64,000 bases of DNA from Polyangiaceae bacterium (GCA_025936045.1 JAICUB010000003.1:167159-231158); one strand, 5' to 3'; positions 52,238 through 61,637 are shown, numbered from the stretch's first letter. Notes: a model not told the origin generated them from the letters alone. Numbers and translations: made by a program.

Positions 52238-52433
52238 GAAACTGACCTCGTCGGTTCTTGGTGTTTCTCGCAAGAAGAGACCGTCGTGTGAGTTATGCCC
52301 GCACCTCGTTCCCCAAATTGCATCTGAGATCGGGAAGGATCTTTTGACGCGCAGAGTTAAATTTTTCAGCAAAACGAGCAGCGGTGCGCCAAAAATGCGA
52401 ATCACGCGCGCCCGACGGGAATTTCCCGCGAAT

Positions 52434-55376
52434 CTACGGCTCGTCGTCGTGCGGATCGGCCTGCGGCAGCGAGAGCACGTGCTCGATCCGCCGCAGGCGG
52501 TCGCGCTGCGACTTCGGCACGTCCTGCTCGCGCCCGTGGATACGTAAAGGAGTGACGAGCGGCGACGAAAACGCCTCACTCGGGCGCTTCCCGAGCACGA
52601 GGACTTTGAACCCCGGGTTGCCCGCGAACTTCGCCAGCGGCTCGCGTCCGGCGGCGCCACTCTGCACCGCAGCCGCGAGGGCAGCGCCCATCACGTCTCG
52701 CTCCGGGCCGAAGTGAACGAGCGTGAGGCCCGCCGCGCTACCCGCGCGGGTGAGCGCGGTGAAATTCACGTCCGCCGTGAGGTCCTGGCTGCCGGGCGCG
52801 GCGTAGGGGTCGTTCGGGCGGGGGATGTAGGCTTGGGCGGCGCCGTAGACGCGAAATGGGAAATCACCCCGCCGGGCGCCGTTGACGAGACCCGAGGTGC
52901 TGTCGCCGTAGTCGATGGTCACGACGAACCCGGCCGCGAGCGACGCACCGAGCTCCCGGATGAAGCCGTCGGCGTGGACGTTGACGTAGGCGACGACGCC
53001 CGACTCTTCGGCGGCGAGCGCGAGGGCGTATTCCCGCGCATTGTCGCGAAGGTGCCGGACGAGCTCGGGCAAGACGGACACGGGGACGTACGCTTCCTCG
53101 AACCAGAGCGCGGCGAGCCGAGCGTCGCGTTCGTCCACATCGAGCGTGGCGAGCTCGACCATCACGTCCGAGAAGGTGGCCGCGTCGAGGTAGCGGTCCG
53201 GCACGTGGTTTGCCAAACCGAACGTCTCGCGCAACGACGCGTCGACGGTGGCCACGCGCGTGCGCAGCACCGCGGGGAGCGCGCCGACCAACGCCGGCTC
53301 GAGACGCGGCACGACGAGCGCCGCGAGCGCGTGTCCGTCCGCCGTGAACGCGACCTTGTGGACGCCGAAAGCGTCCGGCACCTCGTTCGTGACGACGAAG
53401 CCGCGCACGCCCGCCGGGAAATCACGTTCGAGCGCTGCGCGCGGCCGGCGGGCGTCGCCGGGAGCGATCACGGCACGCTCGCCGAGGAGCTCGCGCTGGC
53501 GAGCGCGGAGCGACTCCGACATTTCGTAGACGTAGTAGCGAACGCTGGCGGCGAAGCGTTGCCAGCTCTCGCGCAGCGGGTCAGCCGGGTCGGCGGCGGC
53601 GTGCCTAACCCCATCCAAAAAATCACACGCCAAACGGCCGTTGCCGGCGCCAAACTCGATGACCGGAAACGGGTCGGCCCCAGCGAGCTCGCCGTGTGCG
53701 AGCATGTCGCGCCACGCGCTGAAGGCCCATTGGGCGATCCAACGGCCGTAATACGGCGTGAGCTCCTCGGGGTGCGTGTCGAAGTGACCGCCCTTGCCGA
53801 TGACCACACGATGACCGTAGTAGCCCCACGCGGGATCCTGGAGCGCGGCGTCCATGTACGCTTCGAACGTCGGGAACGTGCGCGCCGCCGCGGCGTACGA
53901 CGCGGGCGGCAGCGCGAGGGCGCCGAAGAGCTCGTGGTTCGCGAGCGGACGCCGAGGCGCGGCTTTCGGTGCGGGGCCGAGGCTCTTGAGGGAACCTTCC
54001 TCCGTGAGCGGCAGCGCGGCGCCGAACGTGAGGCGACTCTTGAGACGGCGGAGGCCGCGGGCGCCCGGAACGCGAGCGAGCCACGGATCGAGGCCGCGGT
54101 ACGGCCAGTGCGAAAACGTCGCCGCGCTCAGCGCAGCGAGCGAGTCCGCGTCCACCTGGGCTTCTGTGAGCAGGCGCCGCATACCCTCACCGTCGAGATC
54201 GTTCGGGTAAATCGCGCCCGGCTCCTCCTCCGGCACACGGCCGAGCTCGCGCGACAAGCGCTCGAGCAGGGTGCGCAGCGCGCGGGCGGACTCCGCCGTG
54301 TCGGATTGCGGCGAAGCGCGACCGCTGAGCTCGAGCAGACTCAGCTTGCGTTTTAGCGGGAAAAGTCGCCACCAGTGTTCGCGCGGGTCGTCGCCGAAAG
54401 TGAGCGGCAGCTGCCCCGCGAGAAAGCGCTCGACCCACGCGCGGTAGGCGCGCCCTTCACGGGAACGGCCGAACTCGGTGATGAAGGCGCGCGCCGCGTG
54501 CTCGCCGTCTTCAGGCTTTTGTCCGAGGTCGCGCGCGCGGTAGCGCAGGCCGCGCACGACACCTTCGAAGGTGACGGACGGATTCGAAATCAAGGCCGGC
54601 AAGCCCGTGAGTCCGCCGTCGACGCTGAAATCCTCGTACGCCATCAGCTGCACGAGATAGAGGATGAAGAGGCTCGGTCCGATGCCGGGCTCGCGCCGGC
54701 GCACGGCCGTGAGGCGCACGTCGAGCGACCCGTCGCTGCGGCGCGTGACGGCGAAGTCCCCGTCGTTGACGAAGACGTCGGTGACGGCGGTCCCGCCCTC
54801 GACTTCCGGTTCGTAGTGGTAGACGAGCGCGGCCACCATCTCGGCGAGCAGCTCGGCCGTGCCGCTCGGGCCGAGCGGGAGGAGCCAGCCGTCGGGCAGC
54901 CGCAAGCGGGCAGCACCGGCGCCGAGCAGCACGGGGAAGTGCCGCTCGAGCGCGGCGAACGTCGCGGCCGGCACGCCGCCGCTCAGCTGCCACAGCGCCT
55001 CGGGCTCGAGCACGAAGCGACCGAGCCCGCGCTCGCGGAAGTAACGCGCGTTCTCGACGTTCTGCTCGGGGACATCGCGCTTGGCCCGTCCACGGCTCGA
55101 AGGTTCGTCGAGCGCGAGCGGCACCTGTGCGACGAAGCGACCCGCTTCGTCCTTACACAGGATGTCCCAGGTAAAAACCCCCATGCGCCCCGAGACGACC
55201 TCGAGCGGCCCGCGCTTTACGGCCAAGTCCTGCATCAAGTAGTCGATCGACTCGGGACCGAGACGCTCGTTCACGCGACCGTCGTAAAGCTGCGCAGGAT
55301 GGGCCGTGATCAGGTTGTCCCGCGACCAACGGCTCGACATCAGCGCGGAAGCGGCGGGAAGCTCGGGGAACGACAT
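52434..55376 (-). CDS. fusion protein with MidA-family methyltransferase half
   Basis: 980 residues from ATG 55376 (the frame is open further upstream). The C-terminal half (about 520-980) is a MidA/NDUFAF7-type SAM methyltransferase: FEAYMDAALQDPAWGYYGH, ELTPYYGRWIAQWAF, the SAM-binding IEFGAGNGRLACDFL, VTNEVPDAFGVHKV, VVTIDYGDS, and LTADVNFTALTRAGSAAGLTL. In mitochondria the family methylates an arginine in complex I. The first about 500 residues match nothing I recognise; they contain LYDGRVNERLGPESIDYLMQ and IGPSLFILYLVQLMAYEDFS. Typical MidA proteins are 350-450 residues, so this is a clear fusion. Confidence 0.85.
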   Translation of the reverse strand: MSFPELPAASALMSSRWSRDNLITAHPAQLYDGRVNERLGPESIDYLMQDLAVKRGPLEVVSGRMGVFTWDILCKDEAGRFVAQVPLALDEPSSRGRAKRDVPEQNVENARYFRERGLGRFVLEPEALWQLSGGVPAATFAALERHFPVLLGAGAARLRLPDGWLLPLGPSGTAELLAEMVAALVYHYEPEVEGGTAVTDVFVNDGDFAVTRRSDGSLDVRLTAVRRREPGIGPSLFILYLVQLMAYEDFSVDGGLTGLPALISNPSVTFEGVVRGLRYRARDLGQKPEDGEHAARAFITEFGRSREGRAYRAWVERFLAGQLPLTFGDDPREHWWRLFPLKRKLSLLELSGRASPQSDTAESARALRTLLERLSRELGRVPEEEPGAIYPNDLDGEGMRRLLTEAQVDADSLAALSAATFSHWPYRGLDPWLARVPGARGLRRLKSRLTFGAALPLTEEGSLKSLGPAPKAAPRRPLANHELFGALALPPASYAAAARTFPTFEAYMDAALQDPAWGYYGHRVVIGKGGHFDTHPEELTPYYGRWIAQWAFSAWRDMLAHGELAGADPFPVIEFGAGNGRLACDFLDGVRHAAADPADPLRESWQRFAASVRYYVYEMSESLRARQRELLGERAVIAPGDARRPRAALERDFPAGVRGFVVTNEVPDAFGVHKVAFTADGHALAALVVPRLEPALVGALPAVLRTRVATVDASLRETFGLANHVPDRYLDAATFSDVMVELATLDVDERDARLAALWFEEAYVPVSVLPELVRHLRDNAREYALALAAEESGVVAYVNVHADGFIRELGASLAAGFVVTIDYGDSTSGLVNGARRGDFPFRVYGAAQAYIPRPNDPYAAPGSQDLTADVNFTALTRAGSAAGLTLVHFGPERDVMGAALAAAVQSGAAGREPLAKFAGNPGFKVLVLGKRPSEAFSSPLVTPLRIHGREQDVPKSQRDRLRRIEHVLSLPQADPHDDEP

Positions 55377-55423
55377 CGCCAGAGCGCACGAGAATACCCA
55401 AAACCGCACCCTTGCTCGCGACC

Positions 55424-56335
55424 ATGCCCCGCAAAGTGAACGCAACGCCAAGAGCGCCCGCCGCGGACGCCGTCTTCTTCGACACGTATTCGATGCTCTT
55501 TCGGGCGTTCCACGCGTTGCCGCCGCTCTCTACGTCCCGGGGCGAGCCCACGTCGGGGCTCTACGGCTTGTGTTCGCTCTTCTTGCGGATCATGCGCGAG
55601 TACCGGCCGCGCGCGTTCGCCTTCGCGCTCGACGCGCCCGCTCGCACCTTCCGTACCGAACGCGACGCGACCTACAAGGCCGGCCGCCCGCGCACGCCGA
55701 CGCCGCTTTCCGAGCAAATCGCACGCCTGCCCGCGCTGCTCGCGGCCTTCGAGGCGCCCTGCTTTTGCGCGCCGGGCTTCGAGGCGGACGACGTGCTCGC
55801 GACGCTCGCGGAGCGGCTCGCGGGCGGCGGGCAACGCGCCCTCGTCGTGAGCGGCGATCGCGACCTCTTTCAGCTCGTCGGGCCGGCGACGGCCGTGCTC
55901 TTCATCGGCGCCCGCGGGCAGGCTCCGGTGCTCTTCGACGAAGCGGCGGTCGAACGCCGCTTAGAGGTGCGGCCCACGGAGCTGCCCGCGTTCGCCGCGC
56001 TCGTGGGTGAGGCGGCCGACAACCTGCCGGGCGTCCCCGGCATCGGCGAGCGCACGGCCGCAAAGCTCGTACGCGAGCACGGGAGCGTACGTGCCCTCGT
56101 CGCGGCTCTCGAGCGGGTGACGCCGCCCAAGGTGCGGGAGGCGCTCGCGGCGCACGCGGAACGCGCGCTCCTGAACGAAGAGCTCGCCACGCTCCGGCGG
56201 GACGTGCCTCTCGGGGACGGCCCGCTCGCGGCGCCGCTCACCCAGGCGGCACGTGCGAGACTCACTCGCCTGTTCGAGGAGCTCGAGTTCAAGAGTCTGA
56301 TTCCGAGGCTCGACGCGCTCGTCGCAGCGGAGTGA
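55424..56335 (+). CDS. stand-alone 5'-3' exonuclease (PolA N-terminal type)
   Basis: 303 residues: DTYSMLFRAFHALPPL, FALDAPARTFRTERDATYKAGR, FEADDVLATLAERL, ALVVSGDRDLFQLV, and the helix-hairpin-helix GEAADNLPGVPGIGERTAAKLV. The acidic metal-binding residues of the flap-nuclease/PolA exonuclease are present. No polymerase domain is attached. Such proteins process RNA primers or flaps. Divergent from the MidA fusion with 47 bp between starts. Confidence 0.9.
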   Translation: MPRKVNATPRAPAADAVFFDTYSMLFRAFHALPPLSTSRGEPTSGLYGLCSLFLRIMREYRPRAFAFALDAPARTFRTERDATYKAGRPRTPTPLSEQIARLPALLAAFEAPCFCAPGFEADDVLATLAERLAGGGQRALVVSGDRDLFQLVGPATAVLFIGARGQAPVLFDEAAVERRLEVRPTELPAFAALVGEAADNLPGVPGIGERTAAKLVREHGSVRALVAALERVTPPKVREALAAHAERALLNEELATLRRDVPLGDGPLAAPLTQAARARLTRLFEELEFKSLIPRLDALVAAE

Positions 56336-56439
56336 GCGGCGGGGCACTCTGGCTCGCCGTGGCGCCATGTCGCGGCTTGCCCGCGTGAGAGGCGTAAAAA
56401 CAACGCGCGGGCCGGCCCGAGAAATGCACCGTCGCGGGC

Positions 56440-56922
56440 ATGCTCGAGGTGTCGAAGGCTACGAACACGGCTCCGCACCCCCAACGCAGGCTCGGACTAC
56501 GCGTTCCGACGCGTGCCTGGGCGCTCTTCCGAAACGGCCCGCACGGCATGTACGCGACGGTGGTCGAGCTCTCGGCGACCGGCCTCGTGCTCAAGTTCAC
56601 CGGGCAGCGGCTCCGCCTGGCGGCGTTTCGGCCCTACCAGCGCTTCGGGCTCGACTTGTTCTTGCCGGGCGGCAAGGCGCCCCTTCACCTCGGCGTGCGG
56701 CCCGTGCGCACCATCGGCGAGCTCGAAGCGTTCGAGTTCGTCGACGCGAGCCCCGTGGATCGCCTGACCCTCGCCGAGTACATCGATCGCGTCATTGCCG
56801 GACGCAGGCGGGCGGCAGCTTGGCGCAAGCGCCAGGCGCCGACGAGCCAACAAACGCTCGCAGGAGCATGGAAACGACTCCTGCTCGGCACGGCGACCTC
56901 GCCGGCGGCGCACTCGGCCTGA
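56440..56922 (+). CDS. PilZ-like domain protein
   Basis: 160 residues. The region 17-110 has the PilZ layout: RRLGLRVPTRAWALFR, YATVVELSATGLVLKF in place of the (D/N)xSxxG motif, and beta strands to FEFVDASPVDRLTLAEYI. The acidic residue of the cyclic-di-GMP motif is replaced (ELSATG), so c-di-GMP binding is uncertain. A basic Arg/Lys-rich C-terminal tail follows. PilZ proteins usually modulate motility or exopolysaccharide. Confidence 0.75.
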   Translation: MLEVSKATNTAPHPQRRLGLRVPTRAWALFRNGPHGMYATVVELSATGLVLKFTGQRLRLAAFRPYQRFGLDLFLPGGKAPLHLGVRPVRTIGELEAFEFVDASPVDRLTLAEYIDRVIAGRRRAAAWRKRQAPTSQQTLAGAWKRLLLGTATSPAAHSA

Positions 56923-56953
56923 CGTCGCGGGCGCGACTGAGTACGATGGGGCC

Positions 56954-57523
56954 ATGCGTTCGCGTGGCGTGACCCCGCCCGACCCCGACCCGTCCGAAGA
57001 GCCCGAGGATCTCACCTCGCGCAGCGATTTGAAGCGAGCGAACCGCGTCGTCGAAGAGACGCTCGCGCGGCTCAGCACCGACCTCGTCAAGCTGAGCAAG
57101 AAGCAGCTCGCCGCGCTCGAGCTCCCCGAAAACATCGCCGACCCGATTGCAGGCGTGCACGCCATCACGAGCCCCCCGGCTCGCCAGCGGCAGCTCCGGC
57201 TCGTCCGCATTGCGCTGCGCAGCACGGAGTGGGGGGCGATCCGCGAGCGAGTGAGCCACCTGCTCGAATTCGGGGTGCTGCCAGCGAGTGACGCGGCAGC
57301 AGGCGACGCCACACCGGGGCTCGAAGCGCGGTGGCTCGCGCGGCTACTCGGAGAAGGCTTCGCCGGGCTCGACGCGTTCATCACGGAGCACCCACGGGCG
57401 GATCGAGCGCGGCTCGAGGACTTGATTCACCGCGTCGATCGGAGCTCGCATGAGCGCCGGGAGCGGGCGGAACGGAAACTCGCGGACGCGATACGGGGAT
57501 TTTTGAGGGCCGGAGCGCGCTGA
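56954..57523 (+). CDS. darP: ribosome-associated protein DarP/YjgA (DUF615)
   Basis: 189 residues with the family pattern SRSDLKRANRVVEETLARLSTDLVKLSKKQLAALELPENIADPI at the N-terminus and a helical second half (ARWLARLLGEGFAGLDAFITEHP, DRARLEDLIHRV). E. coli YjgA/DarP binds late 50S precursors and assists assembly. Length matches. ATG 56954 chosen; the longer upstream frame overlaps the PilZ gene and is not conserved. Confidence 0.88.
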   Translation: MRSRGVTPPDPDPSEEPEDLTSRSDLKRANRVVEETLARLSTDLVKLSKKQLAALELPENIADPIAGVHAITSPPARQRQLRLVRIALRSTEWGAIRERVSHLLEFGVLPASDAAAGDATPGLEARWLARLLGEGFAGLDAFITEHPRADRARLEDLIHRVDRSSHERRERAERKLADAIRGFLRAGAR

Positions 57524-57728
57524 GCCGATAACTGCTCTGCCCGCGCGCGGGTACGTCCTCGAAATTGAACTAAGTATACTTATTTCAGTTTTTGCGCCGC
57601 GACCCCGCAGCGCCCCAGGGCGGCGCCCATCACTCCTTCGACCTCGCGCCACCGCGAACTGGTTGAACCATTTTCTATCAAGTTATCTTTGCGTAATTAC
57701 TGTGTTTTATTCGTCTGACTAACCACCG

Positions 57729-57757
57729 TTGACATAGTTAACGTCGTTACCTATGTG
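57729..57757 (+). promoter_or_regulatory. sigma-70 promoter of the TetR-efflux operon
   Basis: A perfect -35 (TTGACA, 57729-57734), 17-bp spacer, and a -10 TATGTG (57752-57757). The region 57540-57760 is strikingly AT-rich for this genome. Predicted start near 57764, about 20 bp before the ATG at 57785. Confidence 0.75.
57732..57756 (+). promoter_or_regulatory. 25-bp palindromic operator, probable TetR autoregulation site
   Basis: Left arm ACATAGTTAACG and right arm CGTTACCTATGT are reverse complements at 11 of 12 positions around a central T. The palindrome fills the space between -35 and -10, exactly where a TetR dimer would block RNA polymerase. Confidence 0.75.
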
Positions 57758-57784
57758 TACACCGTTCCAAGGTGGACGCCGCGC

Positions 57785-58510
57785 ATGGGTATTCCGGAAC
57801 GACGTGAGCGGGAGCGGCTCGAGCTCAGGCAGCGGATTTTGGACGCCGCGCGCGAGCTGTTTGCGACGCGCGGGTACGAGGCGGTGACGATGCGCGAGAT
57901 CGCGCGGCGTATCGAGTATTCGGCGACCGCGCTCTACAAGCACTTTGCCGACAAAGAGACGCTCGTGCGCGAGCTCTGCCGGCATGATTTCGACGCGCTC
58001 GCGCAACGCCTGCTCGAAGTCGCGATGAGCGGCGATCCGTTCGAGCGCTTCACGCGCGTCGGGCTCGTCTATCTGGATTTCGCCGCGCGCCATCCGCAGC
58101 ACTACCGCTTGATGTTCATGGGGGGGCTGCCGCCGACGCCGCCCGAGGCCGGCGAGCGCGAGGACCCACAGCACAACGCGTACGTGTTCGTGCGCCTGCT
58201 CGTCCAGAACATGCTCGACGCGGACCTCCTCCGCCGCGAGCTCACGGACGCCGATCTCGTCGCGCAAACCACGTGGGCCGCCGTCCACGGCGTCGCCGCG
58301 CTCGAACTCACGCTGCCGAACACCGAGCCGTGGCTCGAATTCAGGCCCAAAAAGCAGCGCTTCGTGGCCATGCTCGAGCTCGTAGCCCGCTCGCTCGCGC
58401 GCGAACCGGAGCGTGCCACGGCAGCCCTCGCGCGCGTGCTCGTCGAGGACGCCGGCAAGCCGTGGGGACTCGAGGACGACACGCCGCCCCGGCGGAAGAA
58501 AGGCTCGTGA
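57785..58510 (+). CDS. TetR family regulator of the DevBCA-like exporter
   Basis: 241 residues from ATG 57785 (AGGTGG upstream). HTH domain: RQRILDAARELFATRGYEAV, TMREIARRIEYSATALYKHFADKETLVRELC. C-terminal WHG-type domain: YLDFAARHPQHYRLMFMGGL. First gene of a four-gene operon; its stop overlaps the permease start. The palindrome inside its promoter implies repression of itself and the exporter until an effector binds. Confidence 0.93.
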   Translation: MGIPERRERERLELRQRILDAARELFATRGYEAVTMREIARRIEYSATALYKHFADKETLVRELCRHDFDALAQRLLEVAMSGDPFERFTRVGLVYLDFAARHPQHYRLMFMGGLPPTPPEAGEREDPQHNAYVFVRLLVQNMLDADLLRRELTDADLVAQTTWAAVHGVAALELTLPNTEPWLEFRPKKQRFVAMLELVARSLAREPERATAALARVLVEDAGKPWGLEDDTPPRRKKGS

Positions 58511-59637
58511 TGGTCGATCTCGGGATGAAAACCTTGCTCTTCGACAAGGTGCGCTTCCTCATCACGGTCTCGGGCGTCGCCTTCGCGGTGACCCTCGTGC
58601 TCGTGCAGGGCGGGCTCTTCGTCGGCCTGCTCGACAACGCCACGATCACGATCGAAAAGCTCGGCGCCGACCTGTGGGTCACCTCGAAGAACTCGCCGAA
58701 CCTCGACTTCGTGCATCAGTTTCCGGAATCGAACCTGTACCGCGCACGCTCGGTGCAGGGCGTCGCGCGCGCCGACAATCTGATCTTGTCGTTCATGCAA
58801 GTGGCGCTACCAACCGGCGCCGAGGAGACGGCGGTCGTCTACGCCATGGAGGATTTCAGCCGTTGGGGCGTGCCGTGGCGCATGGCCGAAGGGTCGCTCG
58901 AGGGCCTACAGAGCGGCTCGTTCGTCGCGTTCGACGAGTCGGCCTCCAAGCGCTTCGGCCCCTTCGCGCTCGGTGATTTTCGCGAGGTGAACCGCCATCG
59001 CTTCCGCATCGTGGGCAAGACGAGCGAGGCGAAGAGCTTCACCACGACGCCCCTCGCTTTCATGGACTATCACCGCGCCCAGGAGCTCCAGCCCGATCTC
59101 CTGGGCGGCAAGACCTCGTACATCGTGGTCAAGCTCGAGCCGGGCGCGGACGCCGCCGCCGTGAAGGCGGAGCTCGAGCGGCGCCTGCCCTACAACGACG
59201 TGTACACGTCCAAGGCGTGGGCGGCGCGCTCGCGCGATTACTGGGTCGCGAACACCGGCATCGGCTTCAACGCGTTCCTCACCGTGTTTCTCGGCTGCCT
59301 CGTCGGCGTCGTCGTCGTCGCGCAGACGCTCTACACCTCGACGATGGAGCACCTGCGCGAGTTCGGCACCGTCAAAGCCATCGGCGGCTCGAACCTCGAC
59401 ATTTACAAGATGCTCGGCCAACAAGCTTCCGTCGCGGCCGTGGTCGGCTTCGCGCTCGGCTACGTGCCCGCCGAGCTCTTGAAGCCCGTGATCGCGCGCG
59501 CCGGTTTGAAGCTCATCATCCTGCCCGAGCTCACCGCGACCGTATTCGCGGGCACCGTCGTCTTGTGCCTGCTTTCCGCGCTCGTCTCGTTCCGCAAGGT
59601 CAAGAACATCGACCCTGCGCTCGTGTTCCGCACCTGA
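58510..59637 (+). CDS. DevC-like ABC exporter permease
   Basis: 375 residues: N-terminal membrane helix (LITVSGVAFAVTLVLVQGGLF), a large periplasmic domain (about 45-255), and three C-terminal helices, the FtsX/MacB permease plan with HLREFGTVKAIGGSNLDIYKML before the last pair. Size and plan match cyanobacterial DevC, which exports heterocyst glycolipids with DevA and DevB. Start overlaps the TetR stop. Confidence 0.9.
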   Translation: MVDLGMKTLLFDKVRFLITVSGVAFAVTLVLVQGGLFVGLLDNATITIEKLGADLWVTSKNSPNLDFVHQFPESNLYRARSVQGVARADNLILSFMQVALPTGAEETAVVYAMEDFSRWGVPWRMAEGSLEGLQSGSFVAFDESASKRFGPFALGDFREVNRHRFRIVGKTSEAKSFTTTPLAFMDYHRAQELQPDLLGGKTSYIVVKLEPGADAAAVKAELERRLPYNDVYTSKAWAARSRDYWVANTGIGFNAFLTVFLGCLVGVVVVAQTLYTSTMEHLREFGTVKAIGGSNLDIYKMLGQQASVAAVVGFALGYVPAELLKPVIARAGLKLIILPELTATVFAGTVVLCLLSALVSFRKVKNIDPALVFRT

Positions 59638-59652
59638 CCCACGGAGGCTCGC

Positions 59653-60324
59653 ATGTTCAGCGTTCAAGCCGAAGAAGTGACGAAGACGTTCCGCGAAGGC
59701 AAGCAGACGGTCGAGGTGCTGCGCGGCGCGAGCCTCTGCCTTGCGCCGGGCGAGGTGGTCACGCTCGAAGGCCCGTCCGGCTCGGGCAAGACGACGTTCT
59801 TGTCGATCCTCGGCTGCTTGCTCACGGCGACGAGCGGTCACGTCGCGATCGCGGGGGAAACCCTCGACGGCGCGCGGCCCGCGCAGGCGCAAGCGGTTCG
59901 CCGCCGCCATATCGGCTTCGTGTTCCAGCAATTCAACCTGTTTCCCGCCCTCACGGCCGCTGAAAACGTCGAGTACGCGCTCAACCTGAAGGGTGTGGGC
60001 GGGCGGCAGGCCGAGGAGCAAGCGCGCGCTCTGCTCGAACGCGTCGACATGGCCGACCGCGCGCGGTTTCTTCCGCGTGATCTCTCGGGTGGCCAGAAGC
60101 AGCGCGTCGCGATCGCGCGCGCGCTCGTGGCATCGCCCTCGGTCATCCTCGCCGACGAGCCCACCGCGAACCTCGACTCGAGCGTCGCGACCCCAGTGCT
60201 CGAGCTCTTCAGCGAGCTCGCGCGGCGCGAGCAACGCTCGCTGCTGATCGTCACTCACGATCCGCGCGTTCGCCGCGTGGCCGATCGCGTCGCCCACATC
60301 GCGGACGGCCGCATCGCCGCCTGA
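59653..60324 (+). CDS. DevA/LolD/MacB-type ABC ATPase
   Basis: 223 residues with Walker A GPSGSGKT (40-47), Q-loop FVFQQFNLFPALTA, signature LSGGQKQRVAIARALV, Walker B VILADEPTANLD and the H-loop LIVTHD. Powers the adjacent permease; a mechanotransmission-type exporter rather than an importer. 15 bp after the permease gene, which is preceded by a good GGAGG. Confidence 0.95.
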   Translation: MFSVQAEEVTKTFREGKQTVEVLRGASLCLAPGEVVTLEGPSGSGKTTFLSILGCLLTATSGHVAIAGETLDGARPAQAQAVRRRHIGFVFQQFNLFPALTAAENVEYALNLKGVGGRQAEEQARALLERVDMADRARFLPRDLSGGQKQRVAIARALVASPSVILADEPTANLDSSVATPVLELFSELARREQRSLLIVTHDPRVRRVADRVAHIADGRIAA

Positions 60325-60350
60325 CACGCCGCCCCCCTCAAGGAGCCAGC

Positions 60351-61235
60351 ATGCGCCTCGTCGAAACCCTCAAAGCCCACGCAAGTCTCGTCATTTTCGC
60401 CGCTGTCGGCCTCGGCGTCGGCGGCTACGAGTGGCATCAAGCCAAAAGCGTCTCGCTCGTGTCCGTCGCCGCCGCCCACTCGAAGCCTGCCGCGGGCGCG
60501 GCCGTGCTGGCCGAAGGCCGCCTCGTGCCCTACCCCGACGCTCGCGTCACGCTCGCCGCCGAGCTGCCCGGCAAGCTCGTGAAGCTCCGCGTGCACGAGC
60601 GCGACCACGTGGCCGCGGGCGACGTCATCGCCGAGGTGGACGTGAAGGAGCAGCGGGCGGCGCTCCGTGAAGCATGGGCGCGCGTGAAAGAAGCCGAATC
60701 CGACGTGAGCTATTTCGCGCTCGAGCAGCAGCGCAGCGCGCACCTATTCTCGCAAGACGCGGTCGCTCGCGCCGTTTACGACAAGAGCAACCACGACGCC
60801 GAGAGCGCCGGCCGGCACCGGAGCGCCCTCCTCGCGACCGCGTCACGGCTCGAAACGGAGGTAGACAAGGCGACCATCGTCGCGCCGCTGTCGGGCACGG
60901 TGACGGAGCGCTTCGTCGAGCCGGGCCAATTCGTCGCGGCGGGCGCGCCGATCGTGAGCATCGTCGACCTCGGCAAGCTCCGGCTCGAAGCCGAAATCGG
61001 CGAGTTCGACGTGGCACGCGTCGCGCTCGGGAAGGCCGTCACGGTGCGAGCCGAGGGTTATCCGCAAAAGTGGCGCGGGACGATCGAGGAGATACCCGAC
61101 GAAGTCGTGCCGCGTCAGTTGCGCCCGCTCGACCCTGCGCGTCCCGTCGATACGCGCGTCCTCCTCGTCAAGATCCGCCTCGACGAAGCCGTGCCGCTGC
61201 GCCTCGGGCAGCGCGTCGAAGTCGAGATCCGCTGA
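60351..61235 (+). CDS. HlyD-family membrane fusion protein (DevB-like)
   Basis: 294 residues: one N-terminal membrane anchor (VIFAAVGLGVGGYEW), a split lipoyl domain (AAELPGKLVKLRVHERDHVAAGDVIAEVD, later VAPLSGTVTERFVEPGQFVAAG), a short helical hairpin (about 95-165), and a beta-barrel and membrane-proximal part ending LRLGQRVEVEIR. It links the inner-membrane permease to an outer-membrane channel; no TolC homologue is encoded here, so a shared one is expected. Last gene of the operon. Confidence 0.92.
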   Translation: MRLVETLKAHASLVIFAAVGLGVGGYEWHQAKSVSLVSVAAAHSKPAAGAAVLAEGRLVPYPDARVTLAAELPGKLVKLRVHERDHVAAGDVIAEVDVKEQRAALREAWARVKEAESDVSYFALEQQRSAHLFSQDAVARAVYDKSNHDAESAGRHRSALLATASRLETEVDKATIVAPLSGTVTERFVEPGQFVAAGAPIVSIVDLGKLRLEAEIGEFDVARVALGKAVTVRAEGYPQKWRGTIEEIPDEVVPRQLRPLDPARPVDTRVLLVKIRLDEAVPLRLGQRVEVEIR

Positions 61236-61249
61236 GCCTTGCGAACGCC

Positions 61250-61636
61250 TCAGGGCAGGATCAAGAGCACGAGGGTCGCCGCCGCGGCGCTCGCGAACGC
61301 TTGCACGTAGACGCGTCGCGCCCGCAGCGCGAGCTGCCGAATGTCCGCGGCGTCCGTCACCGGCTTGTCGCCGTCGTCCATGTTGCGCACGCCGCGCGCG
61401 ACGTTGGCGACGCAGGTGTGCTCGCGCGCTTGAAAGAAGCCCAAACCGGCGAGCAAAAACGGCAGGAACGTCGTCAGGCGCAAGCCGTACGCCGCGTGCG
61501 TCGCGACGAGCGCCGCCGAGAGCCCCACGCCGACGACGAGCGAAACCACGCCGAGGCGCACGCGCTTCGCGCGCTCGTGCGGGCCGATGTTTTCGCACAC
61601 CAAAGGCTCGCCCGAGGTTTCACTGAGGGTTACCAT
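61250..61636 (-). CDS. small membrane protein of unknown function
   Basis: 128 residues with three hydrophobic stretches (about 30-52, 54-70, 107-127) and a central polar stretch with one cysteine (EHTCVANVARG). Not recognised. It starts one base after the stop of the MBL-fold gene on the same strand, so the two are likely co-transcribed. Confidence 0.6.
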   Translation of the reverse strand: MVTLSETSGEPLVCENIGPHERAKRVRLGVVSLVVGVGLSAALVATHAAYGLRLTTFLPFLLAGLGFFQAREHTCVANVARGVRNMDDGDKPVTDAADIRQLALRARRVYVQAFASAAAATLVLLILP

Positions 61637-61637
61637 G

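Noticed and set aside
52416-52428. CGGGAA-T-TTCCCG palindrome just after the stop of the MidA fusion gene
   Set aside because: Possible weak terminator, but the stem is only six pairs and nothing else supports it.
57571-57580. Palindrome AAGTATACTT in the AT-rich stretch after darP
   Set aside because: Too short to be distinctive in AT-rich DNA; no second copy nearby and no T-tract for termination.
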